DNA of 64,000 nt from G963422705 sp963422705 (GCA_963422705.1 OY730443.1:2170001-2234000), one strand, 5' to 3'. Positions 36,513 to 46,177 are shown, counted from the first letter of the stretch. The notes: generated by a model not told the origin, from the letters alone. Translations and numbers: made by a program.

Positions 36513-37241
36513 TTAAGAAAGCGGTTCCAGAGGTTTGGCATTACCAAAAACAGGTGTGGGTGCATTGCCTGGTGCTGCCCACTTAGCGGCATTAGCAATC
36601 ACGTTCCGAACGTTCTCATCATAGTAGATTGGATACGTTTCGTGTCCAGGACGAAAGTAGAATATTTTTCCTCTACCGCGGTAATAGCAACATCCGCTCC
36701 GGAATACCTCGCCGCCGGGGAACCAACTGATAAGAACTAACGTGTCTGGTTCTGGGACATCAAAGGGTTCACCATACATTTCAGCGTGTTCAATCTCAAA
36801 GTACTCCCCTAGCCCTTCCACAATGGGGTGTCCATGCTCAATAACCCAGAGTCGTTCCTTCTCCGCGGCTTCACGCCATTTGAGGCTGCACGAGGTGCCC
36901 ATCAGACGAGTAAACGGCTTAGAATAGTGAGCGGAGTGCAAGACGATAAGTCCCATTCCGTCGAGTACACGTGCGCGAACCCTGTCAGCGATAGCATCTT
37001 CAACTGCGCCGTGGGCGGCGTGTCCCCACCAGATTAGCACATCTGTGTTCGCTAGAACGTCATCTGTTAGCCCGTGTTCGGGTTCGTCCAACGTTGCTGT
37101 TCCTACCTTAAACCCGTGGGATGCATTGAGTCCATCGGCGATGGCAGCATGAATGCCGTTGGGATAGATACCCCGAATCGTCTCATTCGTTTTCTCGTGT
37201 CGAAATTCATTCCAAACCGTAACCTGAATCGGTTGTGTCAT
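36513..37241 (-). CDS. ThuA-like domain protein
   Basis: 242 residues of the class I glutamine-amidotransferase-like ThuA fold. Seen features: VTVWNEFRHEKTNETIRGIYPNGIH at the start, the strand DVLIWWGHAAHG, GLIVLHSAHYSKPF and the end segment IFYFRPGHETYP. ThuA-like proteins are linked to trehalose and other sugar use and often sit with Gfo/Idh oxidoreductases; the reaction is not settled. GAGGAAC precedes the ATG. Confidence 0.8.
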   Translation of the reverse strand: MTQPIQVTVWNEFRHEKTNETIRGIYPNGIHAAIADGLNASHGFKVGTATLDEPEHGLTDDVLANTDVLIWWGHAAHGAVEDAIADRVRARVLDGMGLIVLHSAHYSKPFTRLMGTSCSLKWREAAEKERLWVIEHGHPIVEGLGEYFEIEHAEMYGEPFDVPEPDTLVLISWFPGGEVFRSGCCYYRGRGKIFYFRPGHETYPIYYDENVRNVIANAAKWAAPGNAPTPVFGNAKPLEPLS

Positions 37242-37270
37242 CAGTTCTGTTCCTCTATTGCTTAATTGTT

Positions 37271-38464
37271 TTAAAATGCTATTTCTGTTTCGACGGCTTC
37301 ATCGTAGTTTACCCCTTCAACTTCAAATCCGAATAGGTTTCGGAATCGTCGTCTGAAGCCTGCGTAATCAGAGAGTTGATAAAAATTGCTTGTATCAATC
37401 TGTTCCCAGCGTTCCGTGACTTGGTGGGTTACATCTGCCTGCAACTCCCTGTCATCCAAGCGAATATAACGTTCACTATCAAGCTGCGGCTGTATTCCGG
37501 GGGCAAGATGCTGAGAGAAGAGCCGTTGCATCTGCGCGAGCGGTGCCTCATTGATGCCCTTCGCGTTCATGACATCGTACAGGATACTGATGTAGAGTGG
37601 GACGACAGGAATTGCTGCCGATGCTTGTGTAACCACTGCCTTGTTTGCGGAGATATATGCATGCCCCCCAAGATTTTTTGCCAAATGTTCATCTATTGCG
37701 TCAACGCGTGTTTTGAGTTCATCCTTTGCTCTGCCGATGGTGCCTTCCCGATAAATCGGCCAAGTTAAGGCGCTCCCGATATAGGTATAGGCGACAACGG
37801 TTACCCCGGGTGCTAGCAATCCTTCATCTTCCAGAGCCGACGTCCACATTTCCAGATCTTCCCCGCCCATAACCGCGACGGTATCTGCAATCTCTTTTTG
37901 TGTCGCGGGTTCAATCGTCACAGGAACAATAACTTCCTTGTTAAGTTCAATCGTTTTTCCCGTATACGGCGCACCAATAGGCTTCAATTCCGATTGGTGT
38001 GATGCCCCGGTGCGCGGGTGAATCCGGCGTGGCGCGGCGATGCTGTAAACCAGGATATCTATTTTGCCAAAGTTTTTCCGGAGACGGTTGATGGTTTTCT
38101 GCTTCATCTCATCCGAAAATGCATCGCCATTGAGACTTTCTGCGAGAAACCCATCTTGTTTCGCCTCCTGATGAAAGGCAGCGGTGTTATAGTAACCTGC
38201 GGTTGCCGTACGGCGGCTATCAGGCGGCCTCTCATAGAGTAACCCAAGTGTCTTGGCACCGTAACCCCACGTCAACGCAATGCGCGAGGCAAGTCCGTAC
38301 CCCGTTGAAGCACCGATGATGAGAACGTTGGGTTCCGTTCGGCTTTCGGCAACGTTTTGTTTAATCAGTTCTATTTGGCGTTGAACGTTCACTGCACAGC
38401 CAACCGGATGCGCATTAGTACAGATAAATCCACGAATCCGAGGCTTCACAATTTGCACAGCCAT
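37271..38464 (-). CDS. fabV: enoyl-ACP/trans-2-enoyl-CoA reductase FabV
   Basis: 397 residues, the FabV length. The enzyme reduces the double bond of trans-2-enoyl thioesters with NADH in the last step of fatty acid elongation. Motifs: IRGFICTNAHPVGC at the N-terminus, VLIIGASTGYGLASRI (NADH loop), DILVYSIAAPRR and the FabV-specific catalytic Y-x8-K in IYREGTIGRAKDE. FabV is naturally insensitive to triclosan. GAAGGAAAC precedes the ATG. The RidA gene lies 39 bases upstream in the same direction. Confidence 0.95.
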   Translation of the reverse strand: MAVQIVKPRIRGFICTNAHPVGCAVNVQRQIELIKQNVAESRTEPNVLIIGASTGYGLASRIALTWGYGAKTLGLLYERPPDSRRTATAGYYNTAAFHQEAKQDGFLAESLNGDAFSDEMKQKTINRLRKNFGKIDILVYSIAAPRRIHPRTGASHQSELKPIGAPYTGKTIELNKEVIVPVTIEPATQKEIADTVAVMGGEDLEMWTSALEDEGLLAPGVTVVAYTYIGSALTWPIYREGTIGRAKDELKTRVDAIDEHLAKNLGGHAYISANKAVVTQASAAIPVVPLYISILYDVMNAKGINEAPLAQMQRLFSQHLAPGIQPQLDSERYIRLDDRELQADVTHQVTERWEQIDTSNFYQLSDYAGFRRRFRNLFGFEVEGVNYDEAVETEIAF

Positions 38465-38503
38465 TGTTTCCTTCTTTCATGCCCGGATGTCTTGTTGGGG
38501 AAA

Positions 38504-38965
38504 CTAATCCACAATTTCAACAACCATTTCAACTTCAACAGGGATGCCTCCGGGCAATTGCACCATGCCTACGGCTGAGCGGGCATGCTTCCCTTTATCA
38601 CCAAACACCTCAACGAAAAAGTCTGATGCCCCGTTAACGACAGCAGGCTGTTCGGTGAAACCCGGTGCTGAATTGACGAATCCGACAACTTTGACAACCC
38701 GTTTTATCCTGTCTAAGTCCCCTAATGCGTGTTTAAGTGTACTCAGCAAGCCGATTGCAACCTGACGGGCAGAAGCGTACCCCTCTTCAATTGTCGCATC
38801 GGTGCCGAGCTGACTTTTATAGATTTTCCCCGCCCCCGTTCCCGGCCCGTGCCCAGACGTAAACACAAGGTTTCCTGTCTGTACGGTTGTGACGTAATTG
38901 GCTATCGGTAACACGGGAGGAGGTAATTCTACACCTAATTCTTCAAGTCGTTTTTCTATTTCCAT
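38504..38965 (-). CDS. RidA/YjgF/YER057c/UK114 family protein
   Basis: 153 residues. Family features: NYVTTVQTGNLVFTSGHGPGTG, a helix ending LLSTLKHALGDLDRIKRVVKVVGFVNSAPGF, and HARSAVGMVQLPGGIPVEVEMVVEI at the end with the Arg that binds the substrate carboxylate in RidA deaminases. It probably hydrolyses reactive enamine/imine intermediates in the cytosol. GGAGGC precedes the start. Confidence 0.9.
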   Translation of the reverse strand: MEIEKRLEELGVELPPPVLPIANYVTTVQTGNLVFTSGHGPGTGAGKIYKSQLGTDATIEEGYASARQVAIGLLSTLKHALGDLDRIKRVVKVVGFVNSAPGFTEQPAVVNGASDFFVEVFGDKGKHARSAVGMVQLPGGIPVEVEMVVEIVD

Positions 38966-39310
38966 CTAATTTTATGCCTCCGATAAATAATAATATTACT
39001 ACTGTAAAGACACTCTTAGCGTCGCGTTTAAGGCCCATATCGCCCCGCTCGTAACGGTGTCCATTATTAAACAGGGTTTCTTGTTTTTTTTCAAGCAAAT
39101 TTTATCTTAATGTAGAAGGCACTCAGTTCAAGAGAATGGGTTCACATATGAGATTAAGAGGAGGGCTGCCCAGTCGGTTTTGTGATAAAAGTTTTAACAT
39201 TGCCTCTACTATCAAAACGGTGTTTATTAGCGAATTCGACATTTTTCCACAAAAAAACATGAAACTATGATAGAATATCCATAGAAATCTTACGCTCGTC
39301 AGGGGGCTTG
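38966..39310. other. intergenic region between divergent ridA and phosphohexomutase genes
   Basis: 345 bases. It must hold promoters for both directions; on the plus strand a TAGAAT at 39271-39276 could be a -10 box, but no good -35 box is spaced correctly. A 40-codon plus-strand ORF ending near 39269 lacks any supporting sign. I see no RNA gene. Confidence 0.5.
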
Positions 39311-41497
39311 ATGGTTATTACAGTCGATGAACGTTATAAAGAAAAAAGGGATTTAACCGAACAGAAACTTTTCGATGTCGTTGAACAGAATACGCCGCAA
39401 ACGTTCAAAACACCACTCTTCTCACAAGATACCGCAGAGGCATTTACGTTCCGGCTTGATAAGGAACTGATTAACCGGCTAAACCTTTGGGAATGGTTCG
39501 GTAACTACAAGAGGGAAGCCCAAGTATCCACTGCTGGTATCCGAGGCCCGCAAAATATTCTATATCCCTGGGATACCCGGTTTCCGATTAACCAAGTCGG
39601 GATTGTTTTGGCAACGCTCGGAAAGAGCCTTGTGGCGAAAGAGAATGCTAGCGGAAAATCGATTGCAAAAATCGTAGGACGCGAGGTTCGCTATAACTCC
39701 CAAAAATATGTGGAGTTAATCGCCCGTGTCCAAGCCGCACAAGGCATTCGGACTTACACGCCTAAAGACTTTGGCACTTTACCCATCTGGATGGCTTCTT
39801 TCCTAATCTTTATGCTTGATTTGGATGGAGGGGAGTATGTCACTTCAAGCCATTCTGCCAGCACGAAAAACGCTACGAAAGAACTCAACAATCAGGGGAG
39901 CCAGTATCTGCCTGAAGAGTCAATGCGGTTCGTTAACAAGATTGAAGAGATTTTGAAAATCGGCGAAGCGGAAGGATACCCAATCGCGTTTAGCGCGCTC
40001 GCCGATGAACACATTGATGTTGAAAGGCTAGATGAACTCCACGATGGCGTGCACCTCTATGTCAAATATATTAAAACCGGTGTTGCGACGGGAGCAAATC
40101 TTAACCTCATTCGTACTGTGAAACCGTCAATCGTTGTGGACTGCGTCGGCGGCTGTATGTACCGTCCGATGCGCGCAATCTTTGAGCGACTGGGTATCGC
40201 TGATTCCATCAATTGGCTCCACGTCGAAGCAGATGCGCTCTACCACAACATCGGTAAACTCGCCCGAAATCCAAAGACAGGGGCCGCAGAATTTTATGAC
40301 CTCGGTTGTGACTTTAGCATTCTTGATGTCGTTAAATCAGCGAAATATGAAGAAAAATTGAAGCAACAACCCGTTGGCACAATCATTGAGGCGACAGACC
40401 CGGACGGGGACAGGCTCATCGTCTGTGAAATAGAGGAAGCCGCTCGGGCTGAAACCCTACAGCGACTCGGTGTTGATTTTATTAAACTTGATGAAGAACG
40501 ACTGTTGACAATTTACACCCCGAATCAGGCATTTCTCATGTTGATGGATTTTCACGCGAAGCAACTGAAAGCTGACGGACTCTGGGAAAATCACCCGCGC
40601 TTTATGATTAAGACGACACCCTCTGCACTTGCTTGGGAACAGTGGGGCGCTGCAAACGGCGTTAATGTGATTAATGTACCGGTAGGTTTCAAAGAGATTG
40701 CGGCGATTCTGAAAAAGATTGAGGCGCAGCTCATCGGTGTACCCGACGCGCCTGTTGTTGTAGAGGACATCTATGGCGAAAAAATCTCACTCGGGGTGCA
40801 ACCGCGACTGATTTTTGCAGGGGAAGAAAGCGGGGGGATGATAGCCGGCCCTGAAGAATTAATCCGGAGCCAAGGTGGCCGCACTGCACTCGCGATGCGT
40901 GAAAAATCGGCCGGTGAAGCAATGGTGCTCGTTACCGCACTCGCTGCGCATTGCAAACAAGCCAACATCCCTTTTTCTGTCTACCTTGCTGCGGTTTTCA
41001 TGGAAAGCCACATCAGCGCAACGTGTGATGTTCGGGAGGATATTACCTATTACAACGAGTCTGAACCCAATCCGAATAAGCTTCGCGCCGCAAAATTGAT
41101 AGGCGAAGCAAAACGCGACAAAAACGATTTGTTTTACCTCGGTATCGCAATTGCGCTGCGCGAAGGTAAAATTCGTATATCAGACGCGCGCAGCATTCTC
41201 GCCGATGCGCTGCCGGGCCTCGATTTTACCACGCTTGAGGATATCCGCTTCGTCGGTGATGGGACTTACTTGAAGTTTCGAGATAAATTCGTTGAAATTC
41301 GAAAATCTGGTACCGATGCGAAGACAAAGGCTTACGCCTCCGGGGCAGATAAGACAGCATGCAGACGGTTCGCCAAAACGTTCGGTGAGGCAAGCGGCGA
41401 TTTTACCGAACTTTATCATAAATTTATTACTCAAAATTATCTAGAAAAGGTCCAAGATAAAGCGCGGCGCATTTATGATGGGTTTCAGTCGGCTTAG
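39311..41497 (+). CDS. divergent alpha-D-phosphohexomutase superfamily protein
   Basis: 728 residues, longer than phosphoglucomutases (about 550-580). The superfamily's loops are recognisable: STAGIRG near the start, the phosphoserine loop as TSSHSAS (instead of TASHNP), the metal loop ATDPDGDRL and the sugar loop GEESGG. So it probably interconverts hexose 1- and 6-phosphates or a related sugar phosphate. The catalytic loop differs from both PGM and PMM/GlmM types. ATG at 39311 follows AGGGGG; a TTG directly before it is in frame. Large inserts at about 190-260 and 560-640 are unassigned. Confidence 0.75.
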   Translation: MVITVDERYKEKRDLTEQKLFDVVEQNTPQTFKTPLFSQDTAEAFTFRLDKELINRLNLWEWFGNYKREAQVSTAGIRGPQNILYPWDTRFPINQVGIVLATLGKSLVAKENASGKSIAKIVGREVRYNSQKYVELIARVQAAQGIRTYTPKDFGTLPIWMASFLIFMLDLDGGEYVTSSHSASTKNATKELNNQGSQYLPEESMRFVNKIEEILKIGEAEGYPIAFSALADEHIDVERLDELHDGVHLYVKYIKTGVATGANLNLIRTVKPSIVVDCVGGCMYRPMRAIFERLGIADSINWLHVEADALYHNIGKLARNPKTGAAEFYDLGCDFSILDVVKSAKYEEKLKQQPVGTIIEATDPDGDRLIVCEIEEAARAETLQRLGVDFIKLDEERLLTIYTPNQAFLMLMDFHAKQLKADGLWENHPRFMIKTTPSALAWEQWGAANGVNVINVPVGFKEIAAILKKIEAQLIGVPDAPVVVEDIYGEKISLGVQPRLIFAGEESGGMIAGPEELIRSQGGRTALAMREKSAGEAMVLVTALAAHCKQANIPFSVYLAAVFMESHISATCDVREDITYYNESEPNPNKLRAAKLIGEAKRDKNDLFYLGIAIALREGKIRISDARSILADALPGLDFTTLEDIRFVGDGTYLKFRDKFVEIRKSGTDAKTKAYASGADKTACRRFAKTFGEASGDFTELYHKFITQNYLEKVQDKARRIYDGFQSA

Positions 41498-41646
41498 AAG
41501 CACGTTTTTCCTATTTCCTATTTTAAGCAGCGTTTGAAAAAGCAAGCAGCATGCTTGACAGGATGAACCTCAAATGGATAAGTTTGGGTAAACGATAAAC
41601 ATAAACAAGCGCGGGCGGAAACCGCGTTGTTAGAAAGGAGATTATC

Positions 41647-42762
41647 ATGGTAAGAACGATTATCACGCCACGCCAGTCGGCGAAAAGACATGTCCCGTTT
41701 TACATTTCGCTAATCTTCATCGGTATCGCTGGCATCTTTCTACACGTCGAGGCAGAGTGGACTGTTCTACGTGAAGACGACATCCTACGTGAAGACGGTA
41801 TTAACGGCATGCTACAAGACGTACATTTTACCGATAACCAAAATGGGTTGGTGGTAGGACAAGCCGGATTAATTCTTGTCACAGCTGATGGGGGGAAAAC
41901 ATGGGGAAAAATGGAAGTTGATATGAGCCCACCCGGGGCAGGACGAGGAACCGGCGGAGGTGGAGGGCCGCCCCCTGGGTTTGGTAGGGGTGGCGCCGCA
42001 GCGCTCTATAATATCTATTTTGTTGATGAAAAGAGCGGGTTCATCACAGGGGGGAGAGGCACTATTCTAAAGACTGATGATGGTGGGAAAACCTGGGTGC
42101 GGAAAATCGCACGCAGCGAGGCTAGTGGAGAAGCGGCAAACCCACGCGCACGGGGAATACGGGCTAACTTGATGGGAATACAGATGCTTAATGCTGAAAT
42201 AGGGTTCATCACCGGCTCCGAAAATACGATTCTCAAAACAACCGACGGTGGCGAAACCTGGGTTGGCAGCTCAGAACGGGCGAGAGTTGGCGAAACACGC
42301 AATAATCTTGAGAATATCAGTTTTGTTTCCCGCACAACCGGTTGGATTATCGGTTCGTTCGGAACACTCCTGCAGACAACTGATGGGGGTGAAACCTGGA
42401 ATAAGCGTGACGCTGGATTTGATAATAACCTGTTCGGTATTCACTTTTTTGATGAGAACACTGGCTGGATTTGTGGGCAGGAAGGCTTAATCCTCCATAC
42501 AGCCGACGGTGGTACTACATGGAACCAGCAGAAAACGGATTCCCTTGACGATTTGCACGATATTATCTTTGTTGATGCTAACGTCGGGTGGGCAGTCGGC
42601 GGTTACAACTCTATTTTGCACACCACTGATGGTGGCAAGAACTGGATATTATCGAATCTACCCGGGAGCGCCAACCTCAAAGGCGTTCATGCGACAGGGC
42701 CAAATAACTGTTGGACAGTTAACGATTGGGGGGTAATCGCAGGATACAAGGCAGGTGAATAG
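41647..42762 (+). CDS. exported YCF48/BNR-like beta-propeller protein
   Basis: 371 residues with an uncleaved or cleavable N-terminal signal (FYISLIFIGIAGIFLHVEAEW). Six repeats of the form TxDGGxTW (e.g. TADGGKTWGKM, KTDDGGKTWVRK, QTTDGGETWNKR) build a propeller like the photosystem II assembly factor YCF48, but no photosynthesis gene exists here. A Gly/Pro-rich insert (GAGRGTGGGGGPPPGFGRGG) interrupts the first blade. It lacks the C-terminal tag of the other secreted proteins. GAAAGGAG precedes the ATG. Role unknown, likely periplasmic or surface. Confidence 0.8.
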   Translation: MVRTIITPRQSAKRHVPFYISLIFIGIAGIFLHVEAEWTVLREDDILREDGINGMLQDVHFTDNQNGLVVGQAGLILVTADGGKTWGKMEVDMSPPGAGRGTGGGGGPPPGFGRGGAAALYNIYFVDEKSGFITGGRGTILKTDDGGKTWVRKIARSEASGEAANPRARGIRANLMGIQMLNAEIGFITGSENTILKTTDGGETWVGSSERARVGETRNNLENISFVSRTTGWIIGSFGTLLQTTDGGETWNKRDAGFDNNLFGIHFFDENTGWICGQEGLILHTADGGTTWNQQKTDSLDDLHDIIFVDANVGWAVGGYNSILHTTDGGKNWILSNLPGSANLKGVHATGPNNCWTVNDWGVIAGYKAGE

Positions 42763-42828
42763 TAAGGTACATCTCTATAGGTACTGTTTACGGATGCTTC
42801 ACCCTTCCAATTTAAAGAAAGGAAACGC

Positions 42829-44040
42829 ATGTCAGAATTGAAAAGTCATAAAATTACAATGCTGGGCACGGGACTCATCGGCATGTTCTATACCATGACA
42901 CTTCATAATCAGCGCGGTGCCGACAGGGTTCACGTTGTCTACTCCCGCCGTGAGGAACGCGCCAATACTTTTGCTCAAGAATGGGACATTCCTAACGCTA
43001 CAACGGAACTTGAAGGCGCCATCAACCACCCCGAAACCGATGTTGTCGTCATCGGGTTGCCCAACAATTTGCACCTGAAGGCGGTGCAGCTCGCAGCGGA
43101 GACGGGAAAGGCAATCCTCTGCACAAAGCCGTTGGGACGCACGGCCGCCGAGGCGAAAGAGATGCTGGATATCGTCGAAAATGCCGGGCTATTCGGCGGT
43201 TATCTTGAAGACTTAGTTTACCCACCCAAGACACTCAAAGCGTTGGAATCCGTTCAGAATGGTGCACTGGGGAAGATTTTGTGGGTGCGCTCACGTGAAA
43301 CACACCCGGGGCCACACAGCGATTGGTTCTGGGATTTGGAGCAGGCAGGCGGCGGCGCTATCGTCGATATGGGATGCCATTGCATTGAAATCATCCGAAA
43401 CTTCGTCGGAAAGCATAATAGGCCGGTTGAAGTCATGTGCTGGGCAGATACACTCGTGCACCCCATTGACGCGGAGGACCACGGTATCGCCCTCATCCGA
43501 TTTGAGAGCGGGGCAATCGGACAATTCGAAGTCGGTTGGGCTTTTCGCGGCGGCATGGATTTGCGCGATGAAGTCTCTGGCAGTGAGGGCACTATCTGGC
43601 TCAACCACTGGCTACGAACCGGATTTGAGATGTTCACCGCCGGGGGACAAGGCAGCTATGTCGCTGAAAAAGCTGAGACGGATGCCGGGTGGCTCTTCCC
43701 CGTCGGGGATGAAGTCGCAGAACTCGGATACCGCGATATGTTCTTAGATATGTTCAATGCTATCGATGAAAGCAGAGAACCACTTGAAACCTTCTATGAT
43801 GGGTACGTTGTCAACACAATTATCGATGCCTGCTATAAATCTGCTAAATCCAAGCAATGGGAACCTGTTAAAATCTCAGATTGGCGCGCGACTACGGACA
43901 CCTCTGACGCGCAAACTACCCAGCCTGACGCTGATGAACGATATGCACTCCTCAAAAATGAGCGAATGCCCGATGGCAGAACGAAACGGATTTTTAGGGA
44001 TACGCAAACCGGTGACATTGTTGAACGTGTTACGGATTAA
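42829..44040 (+). CDS. Gfo/Idh/MocA family oxidoreductase
   Basis: 403 residues. Rossmann fold at the start (ITMLGTGLIGMFYTMTL), VVVIGLPNNLHLKAVQLAAETGKAILCTKPLGR with CTKPL for the usual EKP motif, and GGGAIVDMGCHCIEIIRNFVG for the substrate-binding part. Members oxidise or reduce sugars and sugar alcohols with NAD(P). An unusual hydrophilic tail of about 50 residues ends the protein. AAAGGAAAC precedes the ATG. A PhyH-type gene follows. Confidence 0.9.
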   Translation: MSELKSHKITMLGTGLIGMFYTMTLHNQRGADRVHVVYSRREERANTFAQEWDIPNATTELEGAINHPETDVVVIGLPNNLHLKAVQLAAETGKAILCTKPLGRTAAEAKEMLDIVENAGLFGGYLEDLVYPPKTLKALESVQNGALGKILWVRSRETHPGPHSDWFWDLEQAGGGAIVDMGCHCIEIIRNFVGKHNRPVEVMCWADTLVHPIDAEDHGIALIRFESGAIGQFEVGWAFRGGMDLRDEVSGSEGTIWLNHWLRTGFEMFTAGGQGSYVAEKAETDAGWLFPVGDEVAELGYRDMFLDMFNAIDESREPLETFYDGYVVNTIIDACYKSAKSKQWEPVKISDWRATTDTSDAQTTQPDADERYALLKNERMPDGRTKRIFRDTQTGDIVERVTD

Positions 44041-44198
44041 CCCGTCGTAGCACTCGGACTCATATTTTGCAAACCCTACTACAGCCGATTGCTCGGAGGC
44101 AGTGTATGGGGAAGAAGACGGGAAAATCGCGCGGAAAGGAGTTATCAACGAGAATCAAGACGCTGTAATTAGAGTAACGGTACAGCCGGAGGGAAATT

Positions 44199-45044
44199 AT
44201 GGACATAACATGGCTTAAATACTGTGCGACAGAGGAACAACTCAACGCATTCAACGCCACGGGTTATCTCGTCGTCGAGAACGCGCTAACGCCTGAGATG
44301 CTTGATAAGCTCGAAGAGGTTGTCAATCGCATTGATGCGGAAGAGCGGGTGAGAAATGGCATTGAAGCGCACAAATTGCTCTCAAAGTTTCGTACCGTGG
44401 TTGAAAACGACATCTTTCTTGAACTACTCGACAACAAGAAGGTATTTCCGCTGCTGTGGGACATTTTAGGGTGGAATATCCAACTCTACATCTCGCATCT
44501 CATCATGTATCCACCGGAACCATCCGGCACGCCGCGTGTCGACAAAGCGGTACACTGGCATCAAGACGGTGGCAGGCCGGTACCAGAGATGGAACGTCCA
44601 CATCCGCGCTTGTCACTCAAAGTCAGCTACTGGCTAAGCGATGTCCTCCATCGCGATAACGGTGCGATGCGCATTGTTCCCGGAAGCCATAAACTTGATA
44701 CGCGCCCGCCGCAAAGCGCGTCGGACAGTGAACCGGAAGGCGCGAAAGAGCTACTCGTTAAACGCGGTACAGCGGTACTGTTCGACAGGCGGCTCTGGCA
44801 TTCGCGCGGTTGGAATTTCTCCGATGTCACGAGAAAGGTACTGTTCATGGGATATAGTTATCGCTGGTTGCGCGGTTTAGATTACAATCTCATGCCGCGG
44901 GAGCTCCTCGCCAAATGCAATCCGATTAGACGACAGCTCTTAGGGGACGGCGTAGACATTAAAGGCTGGTGGCAACCGACAGATGCAGATGTACCGCTGA
45001 AAACCTGGATAGCGGAACATCGGGGTGAGGAATATCTACGGTAG
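44199..45044 (+). CDS. phytanoyl-CoA dioxygenase (PhyH) family protein
   Basis: 281 residues, a paralog of the protein at 23012-23905. Facial triad HxD in HWHQDGGRP and distal His in RRLWHSRGWN; shared blocks are LSLKVSYWLSDV, RGTAVLFDRRLWHSR and NPIRRQLLGDG. Fe(II)/2-oxoglutarate hydroxylase of unknown substrate. GGAGGG precedes the ATG. The upstream Gfo/Idh gene suggests a shared sugar or polyol pathway. Confidence 0.85.
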   Translation: MDITWLKYCATEEQLNAFNATGYLVVENALTPEMLDKLEEVVNRIDAEERVRNGIEAHKLLSKFRTVVENDIFLELLDNKKVFPLLWDILGWNIQLYISHLIMYPPEPSGTPRVDKAVHWHQDGGRPVPEMERPHPRLSLKVSYWLSDVLHRDNGAMRIVPGSHKLDTRPPQSASDSEPEGAKELLVKRGTAVLFDRRLWHSRGWNFSDVTRKVLFMGYSYRWLRGLDYNLMPRELLAKCNPIRRQLLGDGVDIKGWWQPTDADVPLKTWIAEHRGEEYLR

Positions 45045-45103
45045 TCGGCGCCACTCTCATCACGGTTGCGTTCAATAATTTTATCGTCAGCCAAAATCTC
45101 TAT

Positions 45104-46177
45104 TCATGAGATATCCAACGTATCCTTTCCATCTGTCAACCAGGCTAAATCAAATTTCGCAAAGGACAATGTTTCGTAAGGGCGAATCTTCCCCCGTTCA
45201 TAGAGACAACAGATATCCATATCGGATGTAACACAGAGTTCCGAATAGGCGGCCGGCCCGGCATGCAACACCTTTCCCTCACTCCACCTCTCGCATTCAT
45301 CGTAACTGATGCGGATTGTCATCTGCTCGCGCGTAAGACTCGCAGGGTTAGAGAACAGAACGCGATTTTTATCGTGCGTCCGGGTATCCGTATAGCGCAG
45401 CAGGCTGGCTTGACAAATCGGTTCAATCAGATTCTCGTCATAACCCAATTCAGTAAATGTATCGCCGCCATCGCTGCTCCAAGCGTACGCGCGCCGCTTT
45501 GGAGCGACGTAATTGCGGCAGTTGAAATAAAGTTTTCCGTCCACGCTTTCAACGGCGACAGATTCATTCGTGCCGGGTTGGGCTTTTCCGGCGATGCGCC
45601 ACGTCTCGCCACCGTCATCACTAACAATAAGGTGTGAATATCCATAGTCGGCGTAGTTTCGCTCTTTTCCGGCGACGTGAGTGCACGGAATCACCAATCT
45701 GCCGTTTACTAATTGGATACCGTGGCAGGGCCCGGTAGCGTACCATGTCCACGTGTCGCCTTTAACGGTGTCAGTAATCTCTTTCGGCGCTGCCCACGTT
45801 TCGCCGTCGTCGATACTTGAGGTTACCCAGACGGTGCGTGGTGCCTTACCGGCGACAATCTTTCCCTCACCCCCATCGGCGAGATTCTTGCAGAAAAGCA
45901 ACCAGATGGTGCCGGTATCCCGTGCGACTACCGGTGCCGGGTTTCCGTCCGTATCGGTGCCGGTAGAAACGGCAATCTGCATCGGTTGCCAACTTTCACC
46001 GTTGTCAAAACTGCGCTTTAAGACGATATCTATATCGCCAGAATCACTTCCTCCTGTGCGTCTGCCTTCGCAAAATGCTAAAATCGAGCCTTTATTTGAG
46101 ACAACAAGCGCGGGAATTCGGAACGTGTGGTAGCCTTCGGTACCTGAAACGAAAAGGGCATTCTCTTTTTTTTCCAT
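45104..46177 (-). CDS. exo-alpha-sialidase-like (BNR repeat) protein
   Basis: 357 residues from the ATG at 46177, which is best spaced from GAGGAT; further upstream in-frame codons are not needed. The sialidase fold is shown by FRIPAL (the RIP motif with an active-site Arg), the following EGRRTGGSDSGDIDIVLKRS and four Asp boxes (SFDNGESW, SIDDGETW, SDDGGETW, SSDGGDTF). It has no signal peptide, which is odd for a glycan-cleaving sialidase; it may be intracellular or act on imported oligosaccharides. Confidence 0.8.
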   Translation of the reverse strand: MEKKENALFVSGTEGYHTFRIPALVVSNKGSILAFCEGRRTGGSDSGDIDIVLKRSFDNGESWQPMQIAVSTGTDTDGNPAPVVARDTGTIWLLFCKNLADGGEGKIVAGKAPRTVWVTSSIDDGETWAAPKEITDTVKGDTWTWYATGPCHGIQLVNGRLVIPCTHVAGKERNYADYGYSHLIVSDDGGETWRIAGKAQPGTNESVAVESVDGKLYFNCRNYVAPKRRAYAWSSDGGDTFTELGYDENLIEPICQASLLRYTDTRTHDKNRVLFSNPASLTREQMTIRISYDECERWSEGKVLHAGPAAYSELCVTSDMDICCLYERGKIRPYETLSFAKFDLAWLTDGKDTLDIS

